A stretch of DNA of 5,924 bases, from contig JAEWAD010000070.1 in assembly GCA_023391905.1 (NCBI GenBank), positions 1-5,924 on the forward strand, given 5' to 3'. A program made the position numbers and the translations under genes. Shown in pieces: positions 5,347 to 5,924 of this stretch; within the stretch, counting starts at the first letter, position 1; each line of letters begins with the position of its first letter. Under the pieces are notes generated by a model. It made no database searches, was not told the origin of the DNA, and worked only from the letters and a program-made list of their open reading frames with translations. This DNA comes from Pseudomonadota bacterium (GTDB lineage: Bacteria > Pseudomonadota > Alphaproteobacteria > Rhizobiales > Kaistiaceae).

Positions 5347-5924
5347 TCGTCGTCTTCCTCGACGACCCAGTGCTTCACCGTCGTCAGCGAGCGCAGATAT
5401 TGCGGCGGCGCATAGGGCTCGCCACCGAGTTCATAGGCGGCGCGCCACGGCCAGCGCGGATCGGCGAGGATGGCGCGGGCCAGCGCCACCATGTCGGCCC
5501 TGCCCTCGCGCAGGAGCGCTTCCGCCTCGGCCGGCGTCGTGATCAGCCCGACGGCGCGGGTCGGAATGCCGGCGCCCTCGCGGATCCTGGTCGCGAAATC
5601 GACCTGGTAGAGCGGGCCGAGCGGGATCTTCTGGTCATGCGCGTTACCGCCGCTCGAGGCGCAGATATAGACGACGCCCTCGGCCTTCAGCGCCGACGCG
5701 ACCTCGATCGCCTCCTCGACGGTGAAGCCGCCCTCGACCCAGTCGGTCGACGAGAGCCGCGCGCCCACGAACATGGTCTCCGGCAGCGCCGCCCGCACGG
5801 CGCGCGCCACCGTCACGATCAGCCGCATGCGGTTTTCGAGGCTGCCGCCCCAGCGATCGCTCCGCTTGTTCGAGATCGGCGACAGGAATTCGTGCAGCAG
5901 ATAGCCGTGCGCGCCGTGCAGCTC
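5343..5924 (-). CDS. NADH:flavin oxidoreductase, Old Yellow Enzyme family (YqjM type), C-terminal part
   Basis: This FMN-dependent ene-reductase takes electrons from NAD(P)H and reduces activated C=C bonds in unsaturated aldehydes, ketones, nitro compounds or similar electrophiles, in the cytoplasm. The frame is open to the right window edge, giving 193 of about 360-370 expected residues; the methionine codon at 5826-5828 is internal, since the sequence before it (ELHGAHGYLLHEFLSP, then SDRWGGSLENR) is conserved family sequence. The paired histidines of LHGAH are the expected substrate anchors. VGARLSSTDWVEGG and YICASSGG are barrel-strand motifs, and AVGLITTPAEAEALL with MVALARAILADPRWPWRAA forms the FMN-phosphate site. 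The C-terminus is unusually acidic (VVEEDDD). The N-terminal flavin residues lie outside the window. The gene converges on the AEC permease with only 14 bases between stop codons. The family call is firm; the substrate is unknown. Confidence 0.94.
   Translation of the reverse strand, partial: ELHGAHGYLLHEFLSPISNKRSDRWGGSLENRMRLIVTVARAVRAALPETMFVGARLSSTDWVEGGFTVEEAIEVASALKAEGVVYICASSGGNAHDQKIPLGPLYQVDFATRIREGAGIPTRAVGLITTPAEAEALLREGRADMVALARAILADPRWPWRAAYELGGEPYAPPQYLRSLTTVKHWVVEEDDD

Noticed and set aside
5826..5828. Start codon of a 161-residue oxidoreductase
   Set aside because: The 32 codons before it encode conserved Old Yellow Enzyme motifs including the paired histidines, so the gene runs off the right edge.

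Overview
The window is GC-rich chromosomal DNA from a bacterium, most likely an alphaproteobacterium of the Hyphomicrobiales (Rhizobiales) type. The lineage call rests on the strong GC bias in third codon positions, the long spurious antisense reading frames this creates, and a Gre-type factor beginning MSRAF, a form I associate with this group. It is inferred, not proven. I see no RNA gene, insertion sequence, phage gene, CRISPR array or attachment site.

Layout from left to right: (1) the C-terminal 238 residues of elongation factor 4 (LepA) on the + strand, cut by the left edge and closed by a strong hairpin terminator; (2) a small GreA/GreB-family protein on the + strand whose coiled coil looks shortened; (3) a convergent single-cysteine peroxiredoxin of the Prx6 type on the - strand with its own UUCG-loop terminator; (4) a 295-base divergent control region with a good sigma-70-like promoter for the peroxiredoxin, a 7-bp-arm inverted repeat and a weak promoter for the gene to its right; (5) a secreted penicillin-insensitive murein endopeptidase (MepA, peptidase M74) with a KPT-repeat, proline-rich tail, on the + strand, followed by a textbook terminator; (6) a LysR-family regulator on the - strand, divergent from (7) an AEC-family (auxin efflux carrier-like) permease on the + strand; (8) the C-terminal 193 residues of an Old Yellow Enzyme-like NADH:flavin oxidoreductase (YqjM type) on the - strand, cut by the right edge.

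The genes look like separately transcribed housekeeping and stress units, not one operon. Neighbouring genes on the same strand are separated by terminators, and the rest are convergent or divergent. The one likely functional pairing is the LysR regulator with the divergent AEC permease, whose start codons are 95 bases apart. The peroxiredoxin (peroxide removal) and the flavin oxidoreductase (electrophile reduction) are both plausible stress genes, but nothing in the sequence ties them together.

I found no convincing new biological system. The points most worth a second look are the Gre-like protein lacking the usual acidic coiled-coil tip, a perfect 14-bp palindrome centred on the LysR start codon, and a perfect inverted repeat whose two arms hold the stop codons of the converging permease and oxidoreductase genes.
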